Source: Anniella stebbinsi
Lineage: Eukaryota; Chordata; Lepidosauria; Squamata; Anniellidae
NCBI GenBank assembly: GCA_029215795.1
Contig: JARDYH010000002.1
Span: forward strand, 44,066,001-44,130,000
Length of the DNA: 64,000 nucleotides
Direction of reading: 5' to 3'
The position numbers and the translations under genes are program-made. This document shows positions 47,526 to 60,597 of this stretch, in pieces; the stretch's first letter is position 1; every line of letters begins with the position of its first letter. The notes under the pieces are model-generated. The model worked only from the letters and a program-made list of their open reading frames with translations, did no database searches and was not told where the DNA came from.

Positions 47526-48482
47526 TGCAAAACATGGGCAAATAAAATGGGATACAAGAAGTGCAAATAAATGAAGTGCAGTCTCCAGTTTCACAAAGGT
47601 TTAAAATGAATCTGTATAGTGTACATTCGTTCTATGGATTTTCTCATTTGATGCTAAAATGGCCAGATGTTGTCCACAGAAATGTAGTTTTATTTTACAC
47701 AGTATAATCATTTTCTACATTATTGTTTAAGATCTATTGCTTTACTATACAAGTACCCAAGTTAATACTTGAATAAAGAAAGGGGAAGGCTTTATATTAG
47801 TTCATTATTAGAAAATGTCTACCTTTCCTGTACAACCGAATGAGTCACTAATTCTTTTTATTTTAATTTTCATCCTTAACACTCATCTCACTAGAGCTAT
47901 TGAATTCTTTGCTTGATCACTGAATCCCAAATCTGTAAATCTCATCTTCTCAGCAGGAGTTTTCTCACTGAGATCAGTTATGGAAAACCAAAGGGCTTTT
48001 AAAAATGAGGTTTGCAATCTTCCTGTCATATGCATAAGAACAACAGTTTTGTAATGTTTGCTTTTAAACAGCCTTGTATATAGACATATGGGTAAAGCTG
48101 TTCTCAAGAGTAAAACTCTTCAATCTTTTAATCTAAGAGGGGGAAATCTGATAATGAAAAGATACCTCCCAAATCAACTCATGTCTCATTCTCTTTTTGA
48201 TTAATATCTTTTTATCTAATCAAGTTAGTTCCTTAACAAATACCTGAATCATCAGTGCTAGTTGATATAACCGATGATAAGCTAACATGAGCCTATCAAC
48301 ACTGTACATTGGAACATTTTAAATAGTATTTTAAAACGTTCCAAATTGGTGTATTCTAAAACGTCTTAGGCCACATTAAGGAGTACTCACGTTATACGAG
48401 AAAAATTCTTCAGTCTTCAAAGTGGTGTGTGTGGTCTCACACTCTTCTGTCCGTCTCTTTCTGTTTCGTTTTTACAACGAGT

Positions 48483-48625
48483 TTAGGGCAAAGCATTGTG
48501 GGTGCTGTAGTTCAGTCACTCATTTCCTCCTTAGTTCCCCTTTCATTCTATAGCTTTCAATGAGTATAGGGCTAAGAATTATGGGTGCTGTAATTCACTC
48601 GCCCACTTCCTCCTTAGCCCCTCTT
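48483..48625 (+). repeat. Tandem duplication, two units of about 75 bp
   Basis: TTAGGGCAAAGCATTGTGGG...TTCCTCCTTAGTTCCCCTTTC is followed by TATAGGGCTAAGAATTATGG...TTCCTCCTTAGCCCCTCTTTC, the same block with about 15 percent differences. Confidence 0.75.
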
Positions 48626-49395
48626 TCTTCCCCACCAATCAACTGCTAAGCATTTGGGTGCTGGTAAACAAAGCACTGCCCCCACAAATCACAAACGGTA
48701 AGGAAGGACACATTATTTTACTTAGAATGATTTATTAAAAGTAAAAAACCGTTGTATATAGCTGAAGTGAGTTTTAAAAAACCTTGGGTATACATTGTTC
48801 AAGGGAGTGTGTCATGTTGGCCAAATAATTTTTATAACCCTTATGAAATGTTACAAATCTAGAGTGTAGATCGGCTCCATGTTTATTTAGTAAACAATAC
48901 ATTTCAGGAGATATCTGCTTGTTTGCTTATAACTGTTTAATTCATAGTGAAATGTTTGGGGCGGCAAGAAAGCAGCATTGTCATGAGTGAAACTTTTTAA
49001 TGATTCTTATTTAGAGTGCTTTGTGTGATACATTGACCTCCTCCAAACCTTCTTTCTTTGTTATAGATAAGGAACAAATAATAATGATAATCTAGAAAAA
49101 AAATCACCTGCATTTGAGTGATCTCCACCTCCACCCCCCTAGTATTCTACAATTTGTTTATATTTATAATACAAGGACTGGACTTCTAGGATGGAACATA
49201 GTTTTGGACATTGTGTTGGTCTAAAATGAAAAATAGAGGGAGTTAGAATGCTTGCAGTTCTTCCAGTGCCAGGTGGGAGAGGCTGGAGTGCAGTTTCCTG
49301 GCTCTTACCTCTGGGGCAAATCATCCTATGCCTGCTCCAGTGTGGGCATAGGATAAAGAAAGTTGTATAACTAATGGACCAAGGGGAAATAAGCA

Positions 49396-49920
49396 ATGAC
49401 TTCACCTGTATTACAGCAAGCATGTGACTCCCTTGTCACAAGAACTTCGCTGGCAGAATTTAATGTGCTAGTTATGACCTATAAAGCCCTATACAGTTTA
49501 GCTTCGGGCTACCTGGAAGACTACCTCCTTCCTTATGAGCCTGCCCAGGTATTAAGATCTACTGGAGAGGCACTTCTTTTTGGACCACAGGCACATTTGG
49601 TAGTGACACAAAAAATGCATTCTCGGTGGCTGCCCCCAGACTATCAGCCTATTTACACTACTGCTTTAAAATGGTTTAAAATGGTTTAAAACAGTTTATA
49701 ACAGTTTTGAGAACTGTTGGGGCCCAGGACACACTCCACATACAGTTTTCAAAACCTTTTCAAAGTGTTTTATCCTGCGTGTGTAGATAGGCTCTATGAA
49801 ACTCCCTGTATTTCAATGCATTTGTTTTATTGGTTAAATCAAGTGTCATTTATTCTTATAAGCCACTTTGAGTGCCATTTTTCTTAGTGGAAAGGTGGGG
49901 TACAAATCAAATCAAATAAC
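49396..49920 (+). mobile_element. L2 LINE 3' fragment, interrupted by a MITE
   Basis: The frame at 49396-49640 encodes the L2 C-terminal region (FNVLVMTYKALYSLASGYLEDYLLPYEPA, then LRSTGEALLF). After the MITE, the 3' UTR continues with AAGCCACTTTGAGTG and ends in CAAATCAAATAA at about 49915. 5'-truncated, older than the 11.4-kb copy. Confidence 0.75.
49648..49791 (+). mobile_element. Palindromic MITE (TCTACACTACTGC family), single unit in an L2 fragment
   Basis: Ends CCTATTTACAC and GTGTAGATAGG are inverted repeats. The interior has ACTGCTTTAAA, GGGGCCCAGGACACA and TTATCCTGC. It splits an L2 3' fragment. Flanks resemble each other only weakly. Confidence 0.75.
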
Positions 49921-51298
49921 TGTAATGGGACAGAACAATTTCACACATTGTCACAGCAAGATACTTTTTGCCTAGGCTTCTTGTTCTAATTGCAGTTCTG
50001 AATGTAGCAGATCCCAAAACTTCTCCATTAGGCACTACAATGCTAATTATTTTCAAAACTATTTGAAAGCTTTTGCTTCATTTGTGTGGGTGGAGACTGC
50101 TATAATGTGAGCTGCTGAAAGGCAAGACATAAAGAGTTCTTCTATTTCTTCCATAAAACAAATGTAAGCAGGAAAAAGCACTAGCATTAATGCTGGAAAG
50201 ACAGGAGGCTAAAATAATAATAATAAAAAGAATTCCAACCTTGGCTACAACCTTGACAGCTTCCCTCCCGAAGAAAACTTTAAAGACATCATTTACATTT
50301 GGCTGGGCTTGCTAGGTGACTAATGGCAGTATATCAATTATTTTGTGCCTACATTTTGAATTAGCTGTAGTTTAATGTAATCGTTTCCTTTCTTGGAGAC
50401 ATTATTGTCTGTTCCTCTATACCTTCTCTCCATCTCCAACCCTTTGCTCTGATTACTGTAATTTTGTTTACAAGATACTTTTTGGTGTAAGCCCTCTTAG
50501 ATTTGCCATAGGAACAGCTATGAAAGATTGGTGTCCTCAAAAAACCTGTGAAAGACATTGAATTCAAAACAAAAATCTGACTCTATTGGGCACATATATT
50601 TCCTATTCATAAAGGTATTGGCTGGGGCAAAGAGGTCATCCCTAAACTTGGGATTACGTGGAACTGTACCACTCTACAAAGAATATTAAGAATTTGCTGT
50701 ATTTGAAAAGAATCCTTTGTATCATCATAAACCCTGTACAAGCTTCTTCATCTTCTTCTTTGTATTTTCTTTTAAGCTGGTAAGGAAGATATGATGTAAC
50801 AGGTTATTGCTGTCCTGCTTTTACTTTGCATATTTCTCAATGCAAACAAATTTCCTCTGGATTAGTAAATGCTTGCGAAGGTACCCTTTGCAAGGTGTAT
50901 CTGCAAATGGAAAGATGGAAAGTGTCAATGACTCCTAGTATGGCCAGTCCAAGATATTGTGTTGCTTGAGGCAGCAAATGGTCCCCACAACCCCATCAAG
51001 TTGCATAAAACCCAAGTCCAGCAGGGTTATTTTGGCACCCTTTGCAGAAAATCCCATGAGCATATATTTGCCTTTCCTGGCAAAAATACTACTACTATGA
51101 CTACAACAAATTTGTTGTCCTTCTATGATGCCCCAAATCAAAGCCACCTCAGTCAGCCTAATGGTAGGGCAAGCCCGGGCTCCTGGTTCACACTTGCTGG
51201 CATCCTCTACATACAGAGGAGGGAGGTGGGGTGAATGTTTTGGGAATGTATGAAGCTATTGACAACCAGTGCACATGTAGAACATGGAAACAACATTT
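49921..51298. other. Non-coding stretch
   Basis: No gene or clear repeat recognised. Confidence 0.45.
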
Positions 51299-51646
51299 GG
51301 TCCCCTCTACAAGATTTCGCTTTGACGCCCGGTTGCCCGATTATGCGCATATATGGATAAGCGCATTTACTCCTAATACCTATTCACAAGAGGCGGTGAA
51401 GCGCATTACGGGCTGTATGAAACGTGCTTTAAAGTTGTTGACATGCAGAGAATCGCATGTTTACATGGCCATAAGGCGCTTTAACTCCTGCGGTCACTAT
51501 TTTAAGTCACTATTTAACGTGCGTTCGATAATCCAAATAATTGGAGGTAAAAAGCGCCTCAACCCCCGATTTGCGTTCCGCTCTTGTAGAGGTAAAATCT
51601 GTAATGTGCCTTGAAAGAGCTTTAAATCGCTCTTGTAGAGGCACCC
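51299..51646 (+). mobile_element. TIR element of about 350 bp, copy 3
   Basis: Same family: starts GGTCCCCTCTACAAGATTTC and ends CTCTTGTAGAGGCACCC, with a flanking 3-bp repeat TTT on both sides. Copy 3 has an open frame of 127 residues running through it. Shared frames in the three copies are best explained by common descent (see rejected items). Confidence 0.75.
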
Positions 51647-52011
51647 TTTGAGTAATGTGGTGCCTCTAGTAGGAGCTGTACATGTGGATGCCATAATTTG
51701 TGGTCTTTTAGGCATCTTTTATTGTGCAGGTCATGGAAAATGCATGGACAACCCTTATTTGGAAGCACTAGTTTACACTGGTGCCATTTCAGTTCATAGA
51801 AATGGCATTTCCACATGATTGTTAACAGGCTATGGAAATGCCAATGCCTCCTGACATTCTAGTAACCATGACCTGTACCTGAATGTCAATATTATTCAAC
51901 TTTTTCAGTACTCTAGTTGCCAATTCAATGATACATAATATTCCACAGAGAACAGAAGAGGATAGAAATGCAAATTGTTCTCCCCACTCCCTCTGTTTCT
52001 TGTTTCTAATC

Positions 52012-52692
52012 TAGGGGCTCATCTTGACAGCGTTGGGTCAGCAGTGCTGCAGCAGCATTAGGCAGCATCCCCCCTCCGTGTTGGCGCTCCTTCCGGCCAT
52101 CTACAGCAGAAGGAGCGCAATTGCGGGCTTTCCTAAAGGCGCCTCCGCCGCACCCGTCTACCCAAACACAAATGGCAGTTCAGGGGCTCCTGGGAACATC
52201 CACCCTGCTCTTCCAAAGTAGGGTTTTTTTTTATTGGCCTACATTTTGTTCTTTTGTTCTTTTTTTTTAAAAGCTGTAAATACGAAGGGTTGCATTTACA
52301 GCTAAATGGAAAAAAGGGGGAAGGAACAGGGTGCTCTCTCCCTCTCAGAATATCCACCCCCCAGCTTTAATTTTTTTTAAAAAAAACCAAGGGTCTGCAG
52401 AGGTGTGGAGGTGGTCCAGCAACCTTTTGGCTCACTGGTCAGACAATGGGAACCAATCAGTGGTCGCCATGGGTTGTGGCATGCATCACAGCAGCTCCGG
52501 AGCAAGAGTGACAGATGGCTGATACCATTGTCACTACAAGCTAAAATAGTCAGGGTAAGTGTCCGACTTTTTAAAAACGGAGCTTTGAGGCTTCACTTTT
52601 GGATAGATTCGGGATGGCGGCAGCATCATGTAGATTAGCTGCTGCCACTCGGAAGCCACTGCAGGGCAAACCTCTCATCTAGATGTGCCCTA
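52012..52692. mobile_element. GC-rich hAT-like element of about 680 bp
   Basis: Left end TAGGGGCTCATCTTGA and right end (inverse) TAGGGCACATCTAGATGA share TAGGG-C-CATCT. The interior is markedly GC-richer than its flanks, with GCAGCAGCATTAGGCAGC near the left and an inverted CTGCTGCC near the right, plus poly-T/poly-A runs in the middle. An 8-bp duplication is not evident, so the boundaries are less sure than for the other hAT-type copies. Open frames here are compositional. Confidence 0.55.
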
Positions 52693-53841
52693 GGTTAGGC
52701 ATTAGAGTTGAAATAAATGCTGAAGTGAGAATGCATGCAAGAATGTTGTGAACCTCGATGTTCAGTTCCTGTAAGACTTTCTCATTAAGTGAGTCTCCAG
52801 GTTCTGGCTTATAAAGACTCCCAAAATACATGACTTACTGAGATGATCTATATAACAATCCATGCTGATGATGCATAAGAATAAAGTGAGGCTTTGAGGA
52901 CATTTTTAGCGTGCATCTTTTTTTTCTTAGTTGTAGTTCTTCCTTATTACCATGTGTCTGGAAAGTCAGATGAGCTATGACTCTTTGAAGAACCTAAGCA
53001 AAAGTAGCCTGCCTGTAACTGACCATCCTTCTTCCAAACATAGATGGCGAGTCTAGTAGGCAGGAGCTGTTGGGGTTCTTCATGCTTTCATGAAATCAAA
53101 GAGGAAATATGCTGCGTTGAGATATGGATTGCCAAAAACTACACATGGACCAAATGCAGAATACCTTCTTTTTTATTTTGGCAATTAAGAAAGTGCAGTT
53201 CATTTAAGACACATGTTCTAAATTCCCTTACAACTTGAGACATTTGATATTATTTCTATATTCATGTTGGAATGTATAGTGACAGATTACATAAGGTTAC
53301 TGAGCCCAACTTCCCAGATAGAGAATATGGTGTTCATATAACATCATCAGCACAAATTAGCTTGACTCACTCAGGGTACCTAACTCCAAATGGCAAATGC
53401 CAAAATCAAGATAAATCAAGATTTCTTATTGCACATCTCAATTTATTGATTCCATAAATCTGGAAATATTCCACTAAAATGACTTCTCTTATCCAGTTTA
53501 TTTTAAATTTGAAACCCTATTTTTGCTATGAAAAGCTTACATCAAATTTAAAATTAGTCTAATTTTAGAGTCGAGCGATATTTCATGTTAGCCCTAATGA
53601 ATACAATTGTTCCAAGTAGAATGGATCATGCATCTAGATATTCATTGAACCTAGTGGGGCAAAGAGAGTGGGAATGCAGAAATAAGTCTGCTCCCAACTT
53701 TAAAGATTTTTAAGGTCTACGTAACCTCCAATTGCACACAGAGAGAAGCAGAATAGGGAAGGCAAAGAATGAAGAAAAAGAACAGAGAAGCCAATACAAA
53801 CCATAGCTTGCAGTTATGAGAATTAGCAAGCTGAAGCCTCA

Positions 53842-54325
53842 CTAGAGGCTGTCTTGATTATGCGAGCACTCAAAAGCCTGTGATTTTGCTCCTGTGGGGT
53901 TGTGCCATCTTATCCCCATGTGCAGGAGTGAGCATGGGGTTTGTATGGGTCATCATACAGGGGGGAGCTGCCGCTGCTGCTGCTGCCTGTCCCTGCCTGG
54001 CTTAACTTTCCCAAAGGGAGACTCTTCTCCCTACTCCAGAGGCAGCACAGGAGCGTTTCAGTGGCCATTCAGCTTGCCGGCCACCAGCCTACCCCTCCCC
54101 CCTGCTTGGGTGGATGGTGACCAATTGGGGGTCATAATTTGGCCAGGCATGCCTCTGCCGTGACCTCAGAGCAAAGTGACGGATGGCAATGCATCATCCT
54201 TGCTGCACTCAGGACAAAAAAGTTGGGGGATGCCCCAACTTTTTTTGTTTTGGAGCTTCGGGGGGAAGCCTCAGGGTGGGAGTGTGGTGGCTTTTGCATC
54301 GTATAATCGACCCTGAGTCATTGCA
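53842..54325. mobile_element. Possible DNA transposon remnant, GC-rich centre
   Basis: CTTGATTATGCGAGC near the left edge pairs imperfectly with the inverse of GCATCGTATAATCGA near the right edge, enclosing a GC-rich interior with a GCTGCTGCTGCTGC run. A small perfect hairpin around 54220-54247 (AAAAGTTGGGG / CCCCAACTTTTT) lies inside. No flanking duplication was identified. Confidence 0.4.
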
Positions 54326-54714
54326 CACCCACCCCAGGGCTTTCATCATGTATAGACAGAACCTTAGTCAAATTCCTCCCTTTCGTCTGCCCTTGCTCAC
54401 AAAGGTAAGCAATGTGAAAGATATTCCCCCATGCACCTTCTTCATTATTATGTTTTATCCTTTTCATTTGCTTCTTTTATTTTATTTCCCAACTGAGGTA
54501 AACGTGATTTGCAATTTAAAATAAACTATAATTACTGGGAGTGGGGTGGTTGAGTGGAGGGGAAGGTTTACTGGATACAAGTCTTGGGGAATAGAAGGTG
54601 CTGCTGACTCAGGAAATATCAGATTTGCTGTCTTTTTGTTGATTGTATTATTGAAAAGTCTGTTATTCTCCTGTCAATAGAGATGGGTCAAGAAAACTGT
54701 TTATGGTCTAGCGT

Positions 54715-54955
54715 AGCCATGTGTCCTGTTTTATAGAGGACAGTCATCTAGTTGAAGGTGTCCTTTATTTGAAAGGCTGTCCAGTCCAAGTCCAGTTTAA
54801 AAATAAGAAGGAAAAGCAGGGACCTTGAAGTTGCCCATGAACAGTTAGCAGCTAGACAGCAGATTGACCAGACAGACAACAGTCTGTCTGGTCAATCTGG
54901 TAACAGTCTTCCCCAGAATAGCAAGATTGCATTTCTATTTAAAGTACAGTAATTA
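54715..54955 (-). repeat. Dispersed repeat of unknown class, copy 3, with an internal perfect hairpin
   Basis: On the minus strand the order is TTTCTATTTAAAGT-inverse, GGGGAAGACTGTTACC, a hairpin, GGGCAACTTCAAGGTCCC, TTTAAACTGGACTTGGAC, and an AGGACACC/GAGGACA tail. The hairpin at 54861-54898 has 17-bp perfect arms and a 4-base loop. Confidence 0.65.
54861..54898. repeat. Perfect 17-bp-arm hairpin
   Basis: AGATTGACCAGACAGAC, four bases AACA, then the exact inverse GTCTGTCTGGTCAATCT. Copy 2 of the host repeat has a decayed version at the equivalent place (CTGATCA...), so it seems to be an original part of the repeat. Confidence 0.85.
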
Positions 54956-55959
54956 TTTCCAAATAATAAACATACTTCTATGTATATTATGCATCATACT
55001 TAACTGTTATATACGTTGTGAATTGCTTTACAGCATAATATCAAATTACTAATTTAGAACACGGGCATTCACTGGGAACAACCACCCATGTTAGACAGCA
55101 ACGTGATGGATAATGTTGAAAGGTTAAAAAAGGCTAGATGAGAATGCACCTAGAAAATACAAAGACATTATGAAAAGCAGACGCACATTTAGCCTGAAGC
55201 AACACAGATAACCAGGACATCATTCTGCATAATGACATCTGGGTCAGAACGTGAGTCATAAAAGAGACAGCAAAAGAAATAACAGCTAAAAGCTGTCACC
55301 TACAAAGAATCACACGGAACTAAATTGGAAAAGAACTGCTAGGTCATCTCAGCTTTACTGTCTACCAATAGAGGATTTTCTTCTGCAGTATAGATATCTT
55401 TAACTCTATGCACTACTTCAATTGTAGAATTTTTCCCAAGGGTCTCCAAAAAATTAAATACATGCTGATTATTTAATTCCACTTTTCTGATTAAAGAAAC
55501 TCACTGGGAAAAGATGAAGTGAAACAATATGCGTTGAACTGCTCTCAGAACTCTTGCGAGATCCTGCAAAGGATAACTACAGACAAAGTACCTGGTAAAG
55601 AGATTTTATAGTATGTGTTAAAGAACTATAATAATCAAGAGACCAGGCTTGGAGCATGGATTAAACAAAACAGTTGTTTCATAAGATTGAGTAGCAGCAG
55701 AACCTATCAAAGAAGATAAGGTGACAACTTGGAAAAAATACTTATGTTTGAAGACCTTGTCCTTTGTCTTTTATCATATTAGTGAAATACAATTTTTGAT
55801 GTATTTTCTTCCATGTTGGCTACAACTATAGCTGTGTTGTGGAAGAAATCAAAGCTAGTTAAAATCCCTCCTTAGGCAACAGCACAGTTATCCCCCCTCC
55901 ATTCCAATTCCGAATTCTCCATAATTATGTGGCACTCAATTAATTTACCAGGCATTATA

Positions 55960-56163
55960 TGAACATATAAAGCTGCTTTACAATGAATAAGCCAGTTAGT
56001 CCATAGGATCCAGCACTATTTGACTGGCTCCAATTCTCCATGGTCTCAGTCTGAGGAATTTCCCAGCCCTCCTACTTGATATACTTTTAACTAGAGATGA
56101 CACAGATTGAATTTGGGAACAACTGCACGCAAAACACATACTCAACCATTGATCTATGGGACA
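55960..56163 (+). mobile_element. tRNA-derived SINE, diverged
   Basis: Same family: GAACATATAAAGCTGCTTTA, TGACTGGCTCC, TTTCCCAGCCCTCCTACTTG, GAGATGACACAGATTGAA, ACGCAAAACACATACTC. Confidence 0.65.
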
Positions 56164-57019
56164 AGTCAAATAAGTTCCAAATAAACTGGGATGTCGAAGT
56201 GCAAATAAATGTTGTTCTATATGCTTGTACAATTTCCATTTTCATGTAGGTTTTAACAGACCAATCGTACAGGTTGGGGCAGGTTGTTCTGACTCAAAGC
56301 CACCGAAAGATCCAAAGGCCTTGCTGGGTTCACACTAGCAGGGTATGTGGAGGGAGGAATGGCATTTCCCCCCTTACATTCTTTTTCTGGGAGTGTTTTA
56401 TATTTCTTTAACTCTTTCCCTCTCATTGATATCAATGGGATGACCCCCTCAAATGTGCCTTTTCAATGCTTTAGACTATGGGATAAATGCACATTTTTGG
56501 TCTCTCTCTCTCCCCCCTCCCCAAGTTCTAAACTTACTTATATTTAACATGAGCAGAAAGACTCAGGTTCTTGCCTGATAACATTTGAGTATAATTTTCA
56601 TTGATCTACTTCCTGTAGCTCCATTTTACAGAATGAAAGCCCCATAATAAAATAATTATATTATCCTTCATATTTATGAAACAAAATGTGATGACACATT
56701 CATAAATATTCTACTATGTGATAAATATTTCCAGTAATTCAAACCAACCACCTGCCACTTAAACCATGCCAAGATGGAACCCTTGCATTGATTTTAATTA
56801 AGCTCAGGTTTGACACTTAAATATTTTGTTTCCTACAGTTCCTGAACAAGCATATAAAAACTGAAAAATGAACCATTTTGCTATACACCCTACGTAGTCT
56901 GACGCCAATACATTTAACAAAGAGTGCCAAGCTTCAAACTTGCTTTAAACAAGCCAAAAGTTGCTTTCTATGTAAAACTCAGCCTTAACGTAATGATTCC
57001 TAGGCTTATAGATGTCTGA

Positions 57020-57110
57020 GGTTGCAATTCTATTTTGAACACTTTCTTGAAGTACACCCTCATTAAAAACAATGGGACTTACTTATGCATAAACATACAG
57101 AGGATTATTA
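57020..57110. repeat. Short palindromic repeat, further copy
   Basis: GAGGTTGCAATTCTATTTTG, ACAATGGGACTTACTTATGC and AGAGGATTATTA match the family, diverged. Confidence 0.45.
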
Positions 57111-60100
57111 CTTTCCTATTCTAATATTGACAGATGCAATACATACCTTCTTGTGTGAATGACATGGAATTAAAGTGTAATTTTTCACTATTCGAATTTA
57201 TGTTATTGCTTATATTGCACAATTCAAAATTGCAATGCCCTTCATTCATAGCTGCAAATAATTTGTTATGAATGTTATGCTGAAATCAAATATATTATTC
57301 AAAGTTAAACAATATATAAAGTTCACTAAAGTTTTCAAGTTCTTTGAGCAATACATTATTTTTGAGCACTACAAAATTTATGGAGGAAACATTATAAAAC
57401 ACTTACTCTACATTGTGAACATAATGAACATTTGATGTATTATTTTTGTATGTTCTTTGTTATCCCATACACCAGTATAAGAGCCATGAAAAAACAGATG
57501 TACTATTCAAAGAGTTCCTTGATGCACACTCAGAACTAGGGCTTGCATTTAATGGAATATTTGGTCTTCCACTTCTTTTAATAGCTGAACCCCATGATAA
57601 AACACAAAATGCTTTTCCAATGTTTCTAAAACTTCAGTTATATGCACACCTACTATGGGCTAACTTCCATTGAATTCAAAGTGACTTATTTCTGTATATA
57701 TAAACATCAAGCTTCATGTTTAAAAAATAGTTTGAGATGGGGAAGTGGGAATCTTGTTCAACTACAAACTAGCCATGTAGTTCTTGGATCCTAGTCTAGT
57801 CATTAATATTTCCGTTTTACATAAGAGAAATTAATGGCCAAAAGTTAATACGAAGTCCATAAATGAGCAAGGAATTTGAAGTCAAACATGTTTCTCATTG
57901 GGTTAGTAGTCTTAGTATTTTAGCTACAGGAGCCATATTTAATGCCAACCTGCAACAGATATATATGGTATATATCTATTTTTTCTTCCGTCCCATTTTG
58001 GCTCCCTCTTTCACCTTATGTCTCTCTACCCACTACCCATCTTTCTGCTTTATACTATCTGTCTCCTTTTCTTAAAAACAAAAAACAAATACAATTAAAC
58101 AACAAAAATGACAAAAGAAAATAATGGCAATGATACCTATGGTATTGACCCATCGTAAGTTGAGACACCAATCAATTTTGGGTACGAGACCATCTGTTGG
58201 GTCCCAGACCATCAGTTTTGGGTCTTGGACTCTGTAGTCAATGAATTAGACCACATAACTCATTTGAACCTGCTGTATACTTAAATATATTCTACAGAAG
58301 CCAACATTTCCATTTCTGACTCTTTCTTAAAACAACAAAAACATACAAACTTGCCAGGTTATTGAACTGGAATTACTTACTATTAGTAATATGCAGAAAG
58401 GGACTTATTATGTAGTGTCTGAGGCCTGCACCAGAGGGAACTGCAAACAAATTTAAATGCAGAGCAAAAGTAATCTTTTGAAGGATGGGAAAGAAACATT
58501 ATTTTAGGGCACATTGTCAGCCATTGCAGAAATGGCTGATTGCCATCCCTAGGGTAGTGGCTCTCTGAAAATTCAAAGACTTTTTGACATTTTCAGTTGG
58601 CAATACTTGATAAATCTGAACAATCATGAAATATTGTTTCTTATATTTCATAGTATATCTGGACCATGCCAAACTGCAGCAGCAAGCTTATGCAGCTGTG
58701 ACAGTGTGGGAAAAAATGCAACTTAAAATTGTTTATTTTCAAAGTCACGGAAAACTAAAAGTATGTTTTTGGTTTGGTTTGATTGATGATACTGAAATCT
58801 TTAGAACTCAGTCAGTCAATAAAGTGGTACAGCAGATATTGTTGACAGTATTTCAAATTATTCAATTGGTAAAAGAACTGTGTCTTTGGCTTATGTTGTT
58901 TTTGAATGTTAAAAAGTACTGCGAGCATTATTGTAAAGAAACTCAATGAACAAGCTATAATGCTATGCTATGTTTCCATTGTGAAAGGTTTTTTTAATTT
59001 GGGTATTTGGTCCAAAATACATTGCATGACAACAAATGGTTGCTGGACATAGCGCTGTTAGCACCACGTATGTGTGTACTTTGGCATCATGAAAATAATG
59101 CACTTTAACTCAAACCATACCACATGATTAGAGCTTTGACTCCCCCGCATACCTGAGTATGTTATCTGCATGATCTCTATTGATGGTTATAATAGGAGTA
59201 CAATTAATCAACGAAAGCTCATTCTCAACAAAGGGTAGTCCATTTGAATGTTATTGCTCTACTGATTTCACCACACAAGTGCTAGCTAGGTTAGCTAGAT
59301 ACTAATGGAGTATCAGAATATCAGAGTCAAGTATCATTAATGGGGATACCAAAGTTATAAGGAGTTACTTTTGATTAGTTAAGCAGACCATCATGCCCTG
59401 AACAGATAATCACCATGCTTGGAAATAGATCTATTTCCCAAATTCTCAAGCACTGCTTCTTCTTTTTCAGCTATGCTATACAAATCATTAGCAGGAGAAT
59501 GAGATATTTATTTGGTCAACATACATATAACCAATAACTACATCTCCAAATAATGTTAGTTCATAAACACTGGCCATGGAAATCTGCCTCAAAAATAACT
59601 TTAAAAGCAACATTAAAGCTAAGGCTGAAATTATGTGCATATTTAACTTGGTCTCATTAAACACAGTGGGAAGCTTTAGGTCTGTTATTTGGCTATAGAT
59701 TTTGCTTGTTTAGTTTATTACTTTTCTCACCATAATTCATTTTGCTTAACAGGTCAAACTCCATGTATAAAAACAGACTGTAAACATATCATATGTTTGT
59801 TGCATCTGTGCATAAAAGAAACTGGGTCTGAAAAGGAGCCCAGAATAATTCAAGAAGTATTTTTTTTTCATTTGGACCGATATATTAGTTTAATTTTGAA
59901 ATAAAAGGAAAGATAAATTAAGAAAAAATCAATGCACATGTAAATGAAATGTTAGGAAGATGCAGACTTGGAAAATATGTATATCACACCAAAGAAGATA
60001 CTAACTCCAAGGTTTCCAATAATTAATCCTAAGAGAACCTAACATAATTAAATATAGTCTTGTTACTTGAAAGTTCAACAATTCAAAGGTTAAGAGTTAG

Positions 60101-60168
60101 TTCAAGTCACACATAATTAGAATAATTTATACTAAGAAGCTTTTGGTTACAAACGAAGTGGTACAATG

Positions 60169-60169
<1 letters not shown>

Positions 60170-60206
<37 letters not shown>

Positions 60207-60216
60207 GTGTGTGTAT
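60170..60216. repeat. (GT)n microsatellite
   Basis: GT run with two interrupting AT steps. Confidence 0.9.
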
Positions 60217-60524
60217 GCTACTTATTGCTATAAAAAGCTGTCATTTCTTTGTCCCTGAGGAAATAGGGACAATCTGGGACTGATTAAGTTATCACCACCT
60301 GTATATACTAGACTAGTCTCATCTTGAGCAGTAGACATGTTTGGGCTTGTGTCTTTTAGTTCCTAAATTGCCAATACCTTAATAATAATATCATGGGTTC
60401 ACCGGGTCATGAACCTTTCTGCATAGGATTTGTAGACACAGACATCACCTGCATTTATTAACTACAGGAACTGAGATGCATGAGTGATGGAGTAAACTCA
60501 GGGAATAAGTCTTTCCTATACATA

Positions 60525-60597
60525 GGCTGCAACCCTTGGGAGTAAATTTCATTGAATTCAGTGGGACTTACTCCTGAGCAACCAGACTAAATTGTGC
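60525..60597. repeat. Short palindromic repeat, further copy
   Basis: GGCTGCAACCCTTGGGAGTA and GAATTCAGTGGGACTTACTC match the family; the right end is eroded. Confidence 0.5.

Noticed and set aside
51231..51614. A 127-codon frame whose start resembles frames in the elements at 24.4 and 35.8 kb (VPSTR...EAVKRITGC), as if a conserved small protein
   Set aside because: The three elements are copies of one transposon and begin in the terminal repeat. Differences between copies change amino acids freely with no excess of silent changes, so shared descent explains the similarity.
58626..58949. 107-codon plus-strand frame
   Set aside because: AT-rich, with low-complexity hydrophobic composition, no recognisable domain and no exon-like boundaries.
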